Shown in pieces: positions 1 to 12,930 of a stretch of 64,000 nt of DNA. Origin of the DNA: Saccopteryx bilineata (taxonomy: Eukaryota; Chordata; Mammalia; Chiroptera; Emballonuridae); assembly GCF_036850765.1 (NCBI RefSeq), contig NC_089490.1, positions 280,564,482-280,628,481 on the forward strand, read 5' to 3'. The notes under the pieces were generated by a model, which was given only the letters and a program-made list of their open reading frames with translations, had not been told where the DNA came from and ran no database searches. Positions within the stretch are counted from its first letter, which is position 1. Every line of letters begins with the position of its first letter. Both the position numbers and the translations under genes were made by a program.

Positions 1-1729
1 CTAACCCTGGAAGTCATATTTATTCCTAAGAATGATAAACATGAAGAATTACTCCTGGGAGCTTTTCATGTCATAAGCCTGCCAGAAACTAACATTATTT
101 ATAGTTCTGTTTATTGGAATGGAATCAATGATTTACCTAGTTAAAACTGAAAATGAAGCAGATAAATATAGTTTAGCTCTATGTACAGAAAGGACAGACA
201 GTTTTGTTTGATCAAACATGAGTGATAGTCATAGTCTAGTAACAAATACCATTCCTTCCTTCTACTCAACCGGCACTATACCTAATTCCTACCGACAACC
301 ACAGATCAAATGTTCTGAAGGGTGGGCGTCCTTTCCATAAGTCTCAGAAATGGACTTCCGAGTCTAGTGACCAATAAACTAAAGATTTAAACTATGTTCT
401 CTCCCCCACCTTTATCCTTTAAACCCAACACAGAATATTAAAGGAGACATTGTAATTGAACTAAAAACTATTTTATTTCTTTTATTTCCCGGTCCAATAG
501 TTTTTCTCTCAATCTAATGGCAGCTACCTTGAGGCTACTAGAAATAATGGCATTAGGTAAGAAGGGCATGTTCATATATATGTCACAGTGTGAATATTAA
601 TAAGACTTTATCACTCAAAGCTGCTTGTATCTTATTCCATACTTTTGAAGTATGGAGGCAATCAGTTTTTCCAACACTTCAAAGCCCTAAATTACTATCT
701 GTGTTCACTTTCATTTCTTTATACAAATAGTCTCATTCTTTTCTGAGTTTATCTTTTCTTGTGACCCTTGCTAAATGCAGAGAGGAAAAGCCAAAACATT
801 ATTCCTTTGAATTTTTACAGCATTTTCACCTGTATTTAGGCTCAGTGGTCTGCTATTTGCAGGTGCTTATTTTACTAAGTATTTTTGTGTTACTGCAATT
901 ACATCATTTCTAGCCATCAATATCTTTTCAATTATTCCCCAGGTGTAATTTGGAAAAGCCTCTAAAACAGAGACCAAGAGATTTGCTAGATACCTTCTGC
1001 CTTAAACATTTCCCTGTGTAAAATGTTTTACCTAAATTTTCTGCATACCTTTCTATTCCCTTGTCCATGCTTCCTGGAAGCATATAGAGGAGGTCATAAC
1101 ATAATAGAAGGTGATTTGTTCTTCAGTCCCTGAAGTCTGAAAATCATTTAAAGGCAATGTCCCTTAGACAGCTGAGGGATAAGTGAAACCTCTCTGCTTA
1201 CAGTCTTCCATGTCAGAATGTGTTGGCATCCCCTTAGTTTCAGGTGAATCTCCTGCAAATATCAACTGGACAGTGACTTCCTGGAGGTAACCTGCCACAT
1301 GTCTTGCATCCCATTCTGATTATTTTTATTATTCTGATCATTGTCATCAACAGAATCTGCTGGAGCATGGTGTTGCTCTTATGTTTGGGTAACCTAGACA
1401 TTTTCCTCTGTTCTAGAGATGACACTATTCAACTTCCGGCACTATTCCTGCAAGCATGCACTCTTAAACGTGATACTTAGAAAAATAAGTCTTATGCAAC
1501 CATGTGATTTCTGAGAGAAGTATACATTTGAATTATATTTTGGCATTTCTAGTCTAGTCCTGACTCAGAAAATATCAGTCATTGCAAATTATTAGGGCTT
1601 CATGAAGGCTGGTTCATGTTTTTCAGCTTTAATCTGATGACAACCCTCAACCATACTGATTTTAAGGCTTTCATCCACTCCATGAAGTTGGTCATCTGTG
1701 TGAAGAACATATTGGGTTCTGAATCTATC
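1..1729. other. Unique AT-rich sequence, no feature recognised
   Basis: I see no credible coding exon, RNA gene or recognisable repeat here. Open frames are short and lack any family resemblance. Highly diverged ancient repeats could be present below my detection. Confidence 0.6.
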
Positions 1730-1731
1730 CC

Positions 1732-1773
<42 letters not shown>

Positions 1774-1788
1774 ATCTATCTATCTATA
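1730..1788. repeat. (CTAT)n tetranucleotide microsatellite
   Basis: A run of CTAT/TATC units with one interruption (an 'atcatc' phase slip near 1772). Such tracts are typically length-polymorphic. Confidence 0.95.
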
Positions 1789-1799
1789 ATTTTTATATG

Positions 1800-2232
1800 G
1801 ATTTATCAAAAAATCAATTAGGGAGACCAAGAAATCCTGTAGTTTGCTGTCAACAAGCTGGAGAGACATGAAAGCCAGTGTTGTAATTCAGTTAAGTCTG
1901 AAGGCCTGAAAACTAGGGGAGCCAATGTTCTAAGTCCTGGTCTGAGTCCAAAGGCCCAAGAACCAGGACCATTGATGTCCCAGGAAGAAGTGGGATGTTC
2001 TAGCTCAACAGAGAGTGTGAATTCAGCCTTTTGTGCTTTTTTTGTTCTATTCAGTTGCTTAACAGATTTGATGATAGACACATGCACTGATGATGGTGAT
2101 TTTCTAATTCAATCTAGTGATTCAAATGCTAATCTTTTTCAGGAACACCCTAATCAACATGCTTAGAAATAATGTTTTGCCAGCTCTGTGAGCATCCTTA
2201 ACCCATAAGGTTGACACATTAAAATTAGTCAT
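1800..2232 (+). repeat. Old L1 (L1M-type) 3' UTR fragment
   Basis: The stretch from 'tgtagtttgctgtcaacaag' through 'gattcaaatgctaatct' to 'gttgacacattaaaattag' follows the 3' UTR of old mammalian L1M subfamilies in order, with many substitutions. The family name is from memory. The element's A-rich end is where the U6 retrocopy was later inserted. Confidence 0.7.
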
Positions 2233-2235
2233 CAC

Positions 2236-2242
2236 GTGCTCT

Positions 2243-2292
<50 letters not shown>

Positions 2293-2311
2293 GGCCTCTG
2301 TGCAAGGATGA
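2236..2311 (+). pseudogene. U6 snRNA retropseudogene, 3'-truncated and polyadenylated
   Basis: The sequence matches U6 spliceosomal RNA from its first nucleotides ('gtgct..cttcggcagcac') through 'actaaaattggaacgatac' and 'agattagcatggcc' to 'caaggatga', about nucleotide 76 of roughly 106, with a few substitutions. A run of A then replaces the missing 3' end. A 12-bp direct repeat, aaaattagtcat, lies at 2221-2232 and 2317-2328. Poly-A plus target duplication means insertion by L1 machinery, not a functional gene. The missing 3' end includes the terminal U-tract that La and Lsm proteins bind. No U6-type upstream promoter (PSE and TATA) is evident in the L1-derived left flank. Confidence 0.92.
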
Positions 2312-2328
2312 AAAAAAAAATTAGTCAT

Positions 2329-2676
2329 TATATATACTTAGGTACATAGACGTATAAAGATCTGTTGACCTTTGCACAAATTTCACTTCACTTACTTCCT
2401 CTCTGGCATACTCATAATAATGTAAAAATGATGGTACTTCACTTATTCATGTCTGTATTATGCTGACATTTCTAACTGTTATTATTCAAGACATGTTCTT
2501 CTTGAGAGAAAAATGACTATCTAATATTTCACTGATGAGATGCATTTCATTTTAGTCATCAAAATATAAAATAAAAATAAATATATGCATAAATAAATAA
2601 TTTAAGAGGCATGTTTTCAACATACAGAGATATAGATACAAGTAAGTTATATACATATCTCAATACATTCTTAAAA
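2329..2676. other. Unique AT-rich sequence
   Basis: I recognise no gene or repeat family. The interval has A- and T-rich runs only. Confidence 0.6.
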
Positions 2677-2689
2677 TTTTAGAAAAATA

Positions 2690-3055
2690 GGCCCTGGCCG
2701 GTTGGCTCAGCAGTAGAGTGTCGGCCTGGCGTGTGGGTGTCCCGGGTTCGATTCTTGGCCAGGGACACAGAAGAGCCCATCTGCTTCTCCACCCCTTCCC
2801 CTCTCAATTCCTCTCTGTCTCTCTCTTCCCCTCCTGCAGCCAAGGCTCCATTGGAGCAAAGTTTGCCCGGGCGCTGAGGATGGCTCTGTGGCCTCTGCCT
2901 CAGGCGCTAGAATGACTCTGATTGCGGTAGAAGGATGCCCCAAGATGGGCAGAGCATCGCCCCCTGGTGGGCATGCCGGGTGGATCCCGGTCGGGCACAT
3001 GCGGGAATCTGTCTGACTGCCTCCCCGTTTCCAACTTCAGAAAAAGAAAAAAATA
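2690..3055 (+). repeat. Long VES-type bat SINE (family A)
   Basis: A tRNA-derived head starts at 'gccctggccggttggctcag' and carries a box B-like 'ggttcgattc'. It is followed by a CT-rich segment, a body containing 'ggctccattggagcaaag', and the tail 'cccgtttccaacttcag' plus an A-rich run. The 13-bp duplication ttttagaaaaata flanks it at 2677-2689 and 3056-3068. It is nearly full length and fairly young. Open frames across it are accidental. Confidence 0.93.
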
Positions 3056-3068
3056 TTTTAGAAAAATA

Positions 3069-4779
3069 ATTTTCCTTCTAAATACTATAATCAACATAGT
3101 GGAGCAGATGCAGTATAAAAGTCCTCCTCAAATACTAGTTGTTGTTGGTTATGCATAAATATGTCATATTTTACTTGAAAACCAATTACCAAAATATATA
3201 TATAAATGCCTGCAATAATAACTTAATTCCATAATAAAATAAAAAATGAGTTAAAATTAAGACTAATAATTATGTTCACATACATTAAATGACAGGTTTT
3301 TTTTTTTAGGATATAAAAAACAAACCAGTCCTAAGAAATTACATCAAAAAAAAATTTTTAAACAAAATGACACAACCTGGCATATCCAGAATCAGGAAAT
3401 GATCAATTAAGTTATTCTATGAAAAGGTAAAGAAATGTCATGTAGTTGTTACATTAATGTTTACAAATAATTTTGACATGAACACTAAAATAAACTATGA
3501 TTCAAAATATCTATGTAATTAAAAAATAAAATAGGAACATATACATATCAAATATTAACATTTCTTATTTTAGGGATGATAAAAATCACATTATATTTTA
3601 ATTTTTTTCTTTATGTATTTTCAAATACCTACAATAAACATGTACTTTATGTTCAAAGCCAAGAAGACATTAAAATAATATATTTTTATCTATATTTGAT
3701 ACAGTTTTATTTTTCTTTTGTCTCATATATATATTTTTTTCTCTTACAGCTTGCCTAAACAAGAAAAAGCTGTAGCATATATATAATTTTCCTCTGTCAC
3801 TGAACAGGCAAGAGAATTACTGTGAAATAATACAGTACCCCTGTCTTCTCAAGTGGGCTGAGTCTCCTCTGCAGGTCTTTAAATTCAGGGGTCTCACAGT
3901 AAAAGGACAGAGGGAAGTGCCTTTGTCCCCACTGAGAAAATGAGAGTCTCACCCTGGGAAGCTGTGCTTCCTCAGAAGACTCCCAGCCCTTCCTGGTTTG
4001 GGGCACTGAGTGATGGCCTTGAACTATATTATCTCATCTAATTTCTGCTAATACTTCTGAGATTCTGGCTCTTTGGGTCATCCCTGATATAAAAACTTAA
4101 ATCCTGTAAGCAATATATGGAGTGAAATATTTGAAGAATATATAGCCAAGGCAAAATCAATATTCAAAAATCAATATTAATAAAAAATCAATATTAATAG
4201 CAGAAATATATGTATTATACTCATTTGTTAAATTAAATGCATTTTAATTTGTTAAATATAATATAACATAAATGCTCCAATTATCATGATAATACTTGAA
4301 GAATAAGCTAAAATACGTATTTAACTTCAGTAAATAATATAACTTTCCTGGCTACACATTTTAATAATTTTGAATAGTAGGTATATTTCTGTTCTTCTTT
4401 CATGTAAAACTCTAGAATCATTCTTTTTTCTTTATGTACAATTAGAGGAAAAATTTAACAATCCAATTAGGATTAAAGATATTGTCTCAGCAATTCCACT
4501 CAGGAATAGTTCATTAATTTTTAAGTTAAAGAAAAAGGATATCATAAATTACCTCTTGAGACTGTAGTTTGTAATAATAATTATGTGGAGAAGTGTGCAC
4601 CTAAATGGAGTAAGTTTTTATTTTTTTGAGTATGAATTGTCATTGGAGGAAAAACAATAGTGATGTGGAGAAATAGTTGCTTTTCATAAAACACTAGTGT
4701 CAGAAACAGTAAATTTAAATTGTGCTATGTACCTTTGTTTCTAGTTTTAGATCATGCATTCAAAACATAATGTGGAACA
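3069..4779. other. Unique AT-rich sequence
   Basis: I see no gene. A short tandem reiteration of 'aatcaatatta' lies at about 4157-4198. The less AT-rich block at about 3800-4080 did not match any repeat I know. Confidence 0.55.
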
Positions 4780-4885
4780 AGAAGCAATCAATGAGTACAC
4801 ACTAATGGAACAACTAAGTGAAACAAGTTGATGCTTCTCTCTTTCCTTCTTCCCTTCCCTTTTATCTTTCTTAACTCAATGAAAG
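4780..4885 (+). repeat. SINE 3'-half fragment (family D, tRNA head lost)
   Basis: 'gcaatcaatgagt..ctaatggaacaac' followed by 'ttgatgcttctctctttcc' matches the body and CT-rich tail of the SINE at 13887-14095. No tRNA-like head is visible, so this is a 5'-truncated or badly diverged copy. Confidence 0.55.
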
Positions 4886-5075
4886 AATTTTAAAAAAAAC
4901 AACATAATGTAGAAAGTCATTCTAATATATTATCTTATTGTTTCCTGTGGAGAGTTAGAATCTTATTTATCATTTAATGATTCAAATAGAACTAATTGAA
5001 TTCACAACCTGAATTTAAAAATATTAATAAAAAAGCTTAATACTTCTTTGTTCTTTATATTAGATCTGGAAAGAT

Positions 5076-5378
5076 GCTTTTTTTGTGACAGAGACAAAGA
5101 GAGGGACAGACAGACAGGAAGGGAAAGAGGTGGAAGCATCAATTCTTCATTGCAGCACCTTAGTTATTCATTGATTGCTTTCACAGATGTGCCTTGACTT
5201 GGGGCCTACAGCTGAGCCAGTGACCCCTCGATCAAGCTAGCGACCTTGAGGTCAAGCTGGTGAGCCTTGCTCAAACCAGATGAGCCTGTGCTCAAGCCAG
5301 CAACCTCGGGGTTTCGAACCTGACTCCTTTGTGTCCCAATCCGAAGCTCTATCCACTGTGCAACCGCCTGGTCAGGCC
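5076..5378 (-). repeat. Bat SINE, family B ('gcctgaccaggtggtggc' head)
   Basis: Read on the minus strand it starts 'ggcctgaccaggcggttgc', has a box B-like 'ggttcgaaacc', and ends in 'tctctttgtctctgtcac' plus poly-A. The flanks share only a short 'gaaaga' match, so the target duplication is weak or decayed. It is more diverged than the copy at 35936. Confidence 0.88.
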
Positions 5379-7149
5379 CAGAAAGACCCTTGACTCATAA
5401 TAAATCAATTATTTCCTATGTACCAGAACATCTTACTTCCACCATTGTAGACTCTATTTTAATGTAGGGGTGAAAGTAAACTGGATTATTAAGTTACATA
5501 GCTAAAATTAAGCAAGGTTTTCAGGACCTATGCCATTATATTGATTTCTCGATGCCTCACTTTATCTCTTTGCTCCATCTGTAACTAAACTCATGTATAC
5601 ACACATGCACACACTCACATTTCATTGAGTTGGGAAATAAACATTGGACTAATTATATCCTTTTGTAAATGATAATATACTGCTATTGTTTTGTTTTCTG
5701 TGTATCTAGGATTATATTGTATTCTACCTCATATTAATCAAATTAAACATTATAATGACAGAAAAATGTCAAGGGTTTAAAGTCAAAGTCTACCACATTT
5801 AAATCTTTAAACTCTAATTATTTGAAATCTGCATGACATAGCTGATTATGAAAAATATATACATATAAGAACAGTATTTTTTTCTGGTTAATACAAATCA
5901 TATGGACTAAGGCATTATGCGTTGAGAGAAAGATGAGTGCACATTAGCCTCCCTGACATGTTTCATGTTACATGGTTAATATTTTCCATAAAAGTAGTGT
6001 CATTTAAAAATATTTTGAAAGAAAGAGCTTTAGATGTAAGTGCTAGCATAATGGGTCAGCAGAAGTATAATTTTCGTGAAGGCAAAGTGCTGGAGAGGTC
6101 CAGGATGACAGCTGTCGGCACTGTGAGAGCCCCAAGATCTTTTATATATGCCATAGTCTCACTTGTCTAATTTTAGTTCTAAGTTGTGCCTAGAATATAG
6201 AAACTTATATTCATGTTCATAAGCATACTGAATTTCCTCTTGAAATGACATGTGTGGAAAGGGACAAAGAAGAGACACTGTTCTTTAAAACTGAACACAT
6301 ACAAGCTAAGATAGTATTATATTTGTTTAGCATTTTTTACTTTTATTAGCCAATGTAATGGGACCCATTGTGATGTTGGGATTGGTGATGAATTTAGATT
6401 TTGGCACTCTTCTTACATGACCTTAATAGGATGTTAAAAGTCTCCAATAAGATAATGATTGCTGTTGCAAATATTGGTTAAGGCAAATCATTTATTTTTA
6501 TGTTTGGATTCATAAGAAAAATAACCTCCAAACTACAGTTTTGATTCAGAATACCTGGATCACTGACATGTGATTAAGTTATCTGTATTTTTATTGGTTT
6601 TAGATATTTTACTCTGAAGTTGATAAAGTACAAAATATCAGATTGTACTATAAATTACTGTCCTTTTGCCAGTCTATACACTTGATTATCGGTAATTCTT
6701 TACTCTTCAAACTAATACAGCTTAAAATAAGATTTTTTACAATGGTCAATTTCCATCTTTCAACCACCCTGACTTTGTATCATTTGCAGGGTTGATTATC
6801 CTTCTTCTTGTCAGGGTGCCTCCACTGAGCTTCCAGAACACCCTATTCGCATGACTTCCACTCTCATATTATTCCTTCTTCGCCTCAGTCTTTCTGGGTT
6901 GTTTTCCTCTCTAAGCACTTAGGTTTGAACTGTTCTGCCTCCGCCTTCCCTTTACATTTATTTTCTTGGTGATCTAATGCAGCTCCAAGGTTTTTTAACT
7001 TTTACTTCAGCCAGAGCTCTGTAAGAACTCCAGACTAATATATGCAAGTGCCTATTAGCTTTCTCTTTTTATGTTTCTAATTAGCCTATCGACTCAGGCT
7101 GTACTCCAAACCACCTCCAATTGCAATTTTGTTCATGCCAATGGATGAC
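5379..7149. other. Unique sequence
   Basis: I find no recognisable gene or repeat. The short open frame at 5937-6170 has no family resemblance and no splice context that I could support. Confidence 0.55.
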
Positions 7150-7900
7150 AACTCCAGACTAAAAACCTACAGGCTGTCAATTTTTCTCTTTCTCATTCTT
7201 TACATCCTATTAGGCAACATTTCCTGCTTTCTATAATTTAAACACAATAAACATTCCCAGCCAGTCCTCACCACCTCCACTGCTATTAAGGGAAGTGTAC
7301 CGTCAATCTCTGTACATCCAGTTCTCAAATAGGCTCTGAACTGTCCTGTCTGATCCTTCCCTTGCTCACCACAGTGTGTTCTCAACATAGAAGCCAGAGT
7401 AGTTCGTTCTAAACAAAAATTGGGTCATGTTACTCTTCTACTTGAAGTGCTTCAAAAGTTCTTGGTTACATCAAAATAAAAAACAATGAGCTTACAATGG
7501 TATGTCTGTAGAACCCTACATAATTCACTTCAGTTCTTACACCATTTCTCTGTGTTCACATTTTCTACTAATCTTTCTTTATCTCATCTGCTGAAGATAC
7601 ACTAGTCTCCTTTCTGAACTTTGGGAGAAACTAAATAAAAGGCATATCTCTGCTTTGAAAATTGACACTGGTTGTTTGTTCTGCATAAAAAGTATGTCCT
7701 CCAGGTTGTAATTTAGGAATGATGTTTTCACCTACTTCAAGCCTTTGTTCAAATATCACCTTTCTGATAAGGCCACTGTACAAATTCATCAAAATGCCTT
7801 TGCTACCCCTCATGTCTATTTCCCATGCCTTTTTATAAACTATTCTCTGACTAATATATGGAAAACTTGATCTTTAAAAATCCAACTATGTTCACTAAAT
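7150..7900 (+). repeat. Decayed LINE-2 (L2) fragment
   Basis: Segments in the L2 3'-end order are visible: 'agccagagtagttcgttct', 'tcatgttactcttctacttg', 'cttacaatggtatgtctgta', 'ttcaaatatcacctttctga' and 'aaggccactgta'. L2 is an ancient mammalian non-LTR element, and this copy is heavily diverged and without coding capacity. Confidence 0.7.
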
Positions 7901-8769
7901 AATCATTCATTCATTCTCTACTTTCAGCTGTTAGCAACAAGACTTCCTTTTTGCTTAACTGCCAACTTTGTCCCTGAAAGCTAGAATAAATAATGACTAT
8001 TTTCATTCATGGGGTTTCTTTGAACTTTTCAGGGGAAAACCCGAGGAGTGGGAGAAAAGGGGAAAGAAAAATTGATGATTTCATTGATAATGGCATGCGG
8101 AAAGAGAATGAAGATTGATTACACTCTAGGGAGACTTCTATTGGATTTGGTATTTTCTTTATTGCCTGGGATGCCAGAAGCAAAGTCTGTGTTTCCCTGG
8201 TGGATGTCACATTAGACACAGAGTGACAGAATTTCTTGGACACAAAAACAGTGGCTGAAATCAGCAAGGTTTTTGGGTTACTTCTACTTTGAAAAGACAG
8301 TGCATGTTTGTGAATACACAGTATCTTTATTAGTATAGTGTTTAACTATATTTTTGAGTCATTTTTCTCCCTAATGGCTTGAAGAAGTGAACAAAAAAGA
8401 TATAAATGAGAAGAAAAGAAAGTCTGAATAAGGGAACATTGTTGAATTCAGTTAAGGTCAGCAAAACTAAGCTTTAGAGCATCTTGTGCTTCTTTATCAG
8501 AGATATCCAGAGCCTGTAAATCACCTTCACAGCTAGCTTTTTTCACTTTCTTTTTACCCTTTAGTTTTAATAAAAATATTCTTATCTCTTGTAGCTCATA
8601 TTGTTGGTCTGAGAATTTTTTTAAATCATAATCTATCTTCTATCTTAAATCATATTCTATCTTCTATACTTAAAATGAATTAAAAATCATGCATTGATTC
8701 TCTTGAACCAGTGCCAATGTAAGAGTGACTTTTATGTAATTCCTTTAAATTCAAGTGCACAGGATCATA
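7901..8769. other. Unique sequence
   Basis: No gene or repeat recognised. Confidence 0.55.
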
Positions 8770-9150
8770 TGTAGAATCTAATGAATGAAACAAACTATCA
8801 ATCAAAATAGAGACAGATTCATACATAGAGAACAGGCTGACAACTGTTGGGGGAATGGGTAGGGTGAGTGGGTGCAGGGATTGAGCCATAAAAGACAAGA
8901 AAAGAAAGGAAAAACTCATGAACATGGACAACAGTGTGGTAACTTCAGTGTGGGAGGTGTAGGAGGGTATAGGGGTAAATAAATGGTGGTGGATGATGAA
9001 GCCTTGACTTGGGGGTGGACATGCAATTCGGTGTACAGCGATGGGTTATAGAGTTGGGCACCTAAAAACCTGTATAATTATGTTAGCCAGTGTTACCCCA
9101 ATACCTCCAATAAAAAATAAATATTTGCTAAACAAATAAATAAGTAAGTT
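8770..9150 (+). repeat. 5'-truncated L1 3' end
   Basis: The order 'agacagattcatacatagag', 'acaggctgacaactgttg', 'gacaacagtgtggtaa', 'gttaccccaatacctcc' and 'aataaaaaataaat' parallels the L1 copy at 56880-57645, including the ACCCCAAT..AATAAA terminus. It contains only 3' UTR. Confidence 0.78.
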
Positions 9151-11214
9151 AAAGAAGGAAGATTTTATGAAGCACACACACACACCAAAAAAAATTTAAG
9201 TGCACAAGCCATATTGGAATCTTCAGGGACATACAATATTTGATCAAATCAAAGGCATGTTATCAAAATTCTCTAAATCTAAATGCAGTAAACTGATTTT
9301 TCTGAGGCAATTATTTATTATTTTAAAATATTTGGTACATTAGCTCTTGTTATATGGAAATATTTTTTAAACCATAAAATATGACAGTGAACTTATCCTA
9401 CATAAATTGATCAAAGGAAAAACCTCCAAAACCTTCAGTCTCATCTGTATGATCTGCATATATTGTCAACGTTTTTAAAGTTTGTTTTAGGGGCCCATGT
9501 AAATGTAGAGAATAAGATTTCAGAACTACTTGGGCCAGCCTATGTCTTTCTTGGATTGCTGATGAAGTAGGACTCTCCCGTTATAACTGGTATTAGTGTG
9601 TTTGTGTCAGAAAACAGCTGTAGCTGTCTAGTTTTTGGCTTGTTTACCAAATAGTTTCTAATCCTGAATGTAGAAGGAAATCATTTTTCTATTTTCTCCT
9701 TAGTTATAAAGATTACTCTCCTAGATTCAAAACTTTAATAAATCTTAATTTCTGTATCCTGTGTAATTTTCTTCATTGTATGCCATCTAATTTATGTTTC
9801 CCAGTATTATATTGCAAACATTGTCAAATTTAAACATTGAAAGAATTTATGTACCATTTGATTCTACAGTTAACATTTTACTATATTATTTTGTCAGACA
9901 CTCTCATTTTACTGATTCCTCTATCTATAACATAGTTTATTTTAAATTAATTATGAACTATATTGCAACTATCAATAAAATTTCCCATGAAAACTTTGGG
10001 ATGCATTGTATACTAAAGCTCAATATATCCTTACAAATGTTATGTAAAAATTAGATACAATGAAATCCATAACTATTAAATGTACATATTAATCATATTT
10101 ATATTAATGTTCCTGATTCATGCTTACATCTGTGGGTCTGGTTATGCTGTTTGTTTTACTTTTCTGAAAGCAGGTACTTTTTTTCTTCTTTTTTGCTAGT
10201 TCCATGACACATGATAATCAACCAAAGTCCATAGTTTACATTTCAGTTCACTCTTAGTGTTTTCTATAACTCCTTTTGAATAATGTTACATGAATTATGC
10301 TTTTCTTTGTTTTATTTGCACTGTGTGTTCAGAATGGCAACTTGAGGCCAGAAACAGCTTTCAACTTGACAATGTGCGTTTTTTTTTTCAAGCTGATTGA
10401 CAAGTGTTAAAACCTGGCAGACACCTGAGAGTCAGGAGACTCCAATAGGAAGGGGCTTCTTATCCTACTTCAGGTAGCTATCAGGTGCATGATCACCTCT
10501 GAACATTGACAAGGCTCTCAGAATTGCCAAGTCAGTTCTGAATAATGCAAAAGTAGAGCTCAATTTAAAGTAATGCAAAGATGCTAGTGTTCTTAGTCAC
10601 ATTCCAGCTCTTTCTAGAAGACTGGTCACTCAGGTTGCTGCCACACTCTTGAGCAATAGTATCTTGTCAGTAACAGCTTAGGGAATCCTTCAGATGCTAG
10701 GGAATAGTTTTGCTAATTCAATTAAGAATCCCATAAAACTGAAAACAGACCATGTCTTTCAAAGAAGTTCAAGGCCATCTTTAAAATGTGGAGTCAACAA
10801 CGTTTTATATTATTTAAAAGAAATTCTTTCTCAATATTAATAGCAATTAACTTTTCACATGTGAAGTCATCTAAAATCTCAGTGCTGACCAGCTGTTTCT
10901 TTTTTTTTGGGCACCTTGCCCACATTTCTGAGACCTTAGCTCCAATATCATGGTTTTCTAATGACACTTATAAGTAATTAAAATAAACCCAAATAAACCT
11001 AATGACATTTATATGTGGTTAACATAAACCCACATAAATTTAAGCATGAATGCATACAATAGAACAAAGCAAACAACAGCTTTAAGTCTTGTAAAACATT
11101 CATTATATATATAGGGACTACTAATGCTATCAGTGGCAAATATAATGGGGAAAAATGTAATACAACTGACTTATCAGGTTCCTCAACTGTTTCCTATAAA
11201 AAGAAACATTATAT
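9151..11214. other. Unique sequence
   Basis: No exon or known repeat recognised. The interval 10325-10780 is less AT-rich and of higher complexity than its surroundings, but I cannot assign it. Confidence 0.5.
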
Positions 11215-11223
11215 TAAAACTCT

Positions 11224-11540
11224 CTTCTCTCTTTTTTTTTTTTACAGAAATAGAGAGAGAATCAGAGAGAGGATAGACAGGAATGGAGAGAGATGAGAAA
11301 CATCAATCATCAGTTTTTCGTTGCAACACCTTAGTTGTTCATTGATTGCCTTCTCATATGTGCTGGGGCTACAGCAGACCGAGTAATCCCTTGCTCAAAC
11401 CAGCGACTTTGGGTCCAAGCTGGTGAGCTTTGCTCAAATCAGATGACCCCGCGCTCAAGCTGGTGACCTCAGGGTCTCGAACCTGGGTCCTATGCATCCT
11501 AGTCCAACACTCTATCCACTGCGCCACCACCGGGTCAGGC
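11224..11540 (-). repeat. Bat SINE, family B
   Basis: On the minus strand it runs from 'gcctgacccggtggtggcgc' to 'ctctctatttctgtaaa' and poly-A. The 9-bp duplication taaaactct lies at 11215-11223 and 11541-11549. Head, body and tail are complete. Confidence 0.93.
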
Positions 11541-11549
11541 TAAAACTCT

Positions 11550-12759
11550 TGAAATAAATATACTCTTGTTGTTGACTTTACTATTATTTTATTTTTGGAT
11601 ATTAATATTGATATGCACTTATTTCCTATGTGATGTAACTGATGAGCGACATCAGTTAAGGACAAGTAATGTCTCATTTACTTATACAGGCTAGATAGAT
11701 GTTCACTAATGAACTCAGCTTAATTGTCAGATATAGTTACAACTTTAAAAAGAAATAAATCTATAAATGACATATACAGAAGAAGGCTTTTTAATAAATA
11801 TTTCCTCTTTATAAATATCTACCAAACCATTTTACTAAGCAAATGTATCCAGATTAAAAACCTTTAAAATGAAAACCTTACTTTGTCAGGTTTAATGCAT
11901 GAGCCAGCCACTAACTTTTCATGTAAACAAGTCACTGCAAAAAGTTACATAAGTACAGTGACCACTAAGAGTCATTGCTACCAAGATGATAAGATGATGT
12001 CATTCAGGAAGGTTTGGCTGTTAGGATTTTCAATGCCATACTATTATCATTTGAAGCTATTTAAAAGCTATCTAAATTGGACAATAAATTTTGTTTTTCT
12101 TGGGAAGCTGAGATTTCAAAGTTGTTTTTATAATTGGTATCACTGGCAATTGGTTGTATTCTAGTGTAAAATATTTTGACTTGAGAAAAAAACCAACAGA
12201 AAAACTTCAATTAATTATCTAGGTTAACCTTGATTTCAAAGTCAGATTTGATATATCACAGTTGTGAAAATTTCATTACATTAATGTAGTGCTATTCAAA
12301 TATTACTATTAATAGAGTATTATTCTCCATATCTTTGCTGTTGGAAAGTTTAAATTTTCTAACATGTATCAAGTGCCTAAGTAAGGTTACCTCTATTGTA
12401 TAGCACCTTTGCATAAAGTAGAGGAAGATGCCCATTTCAGGTGAATTAGGGAAAGGTCTGTGTGTTATTTGAGATGTCAGGTACATGGTGTGGTAGACAA
12501 ATAGGCAGCTGGATTACAGTGACCTCTCACTCCTCCCATGTGTACTTTTTTTTTGGTTACAATCTGAACAATCACACAGGCTAGACGTGAGCTTTGAAGA
12601 GTGTCCACCACAGAGTGAGTGCCAACTATTGACTGTTTGGGTACTTATACCCCTTAATGAAGGTCACTCCTAGATACAGGATTTTTCAGATCTTTTAACT
12701 TACCAGCAAGTAAGGAGGTCTCCACCTTTCTCAAGTAGCATAGGTTTTTCATCAACTTC
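11550..12759. other. Unique sequence
   Basis: No gene or repeat recognised. Confidence 0.55.
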
Positions 12760-12774
12760 AGCCCTTTTTTGTGA

Positions 12775-12930
12775 ACCACACCCCACTCTTTCTCAGTGTC
12801 CTTTCTCTTATCCTTGTTCATTCCTGCACCCAAATTTAACCTTTTCTCTCCTTTCCTTCCATCCCCAGACCTTCTCCTTTCTTTCCTTCTCTTCTGCTCC
12901 CCTCACTTTCCTTTCCTCCCTTTCCCTCCT
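12775..12930. repeat. CT-rich low-complexity tract
   Basis: Pyrimidine-rich, imperfect CCTTT/CTTTC reiteration. It may be the remnant of a SINE tail, but I see no head. Confidence 0.75.

Noticed and set aside
1730..1788. Regularly spaced repeats considered as a CRISPR-like array (also 63924-63967)
   Set aside because: They are uninterrupted tetranucleotide microsatellites without spacers, in mammalian DNA.
2236..2311. Functional U6 snRNA gene
   Set aside because: The 3' third is missing, a poly-A tail is present and it is flanked by target duplications.
2690..2770. tRNA-like A and B boxes, considered as tRNA genes here and in the other SINE heads
   Set aside because: The heads are fused to SINE bodies with poly-A tails and target duplications and do not form complete tRNAs.
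5937..6170. 77-codon plus-strand frame in unique DNA
   Set aside because: No family resemblance or splice-site support. The length is within chance expectation for 64 kb.
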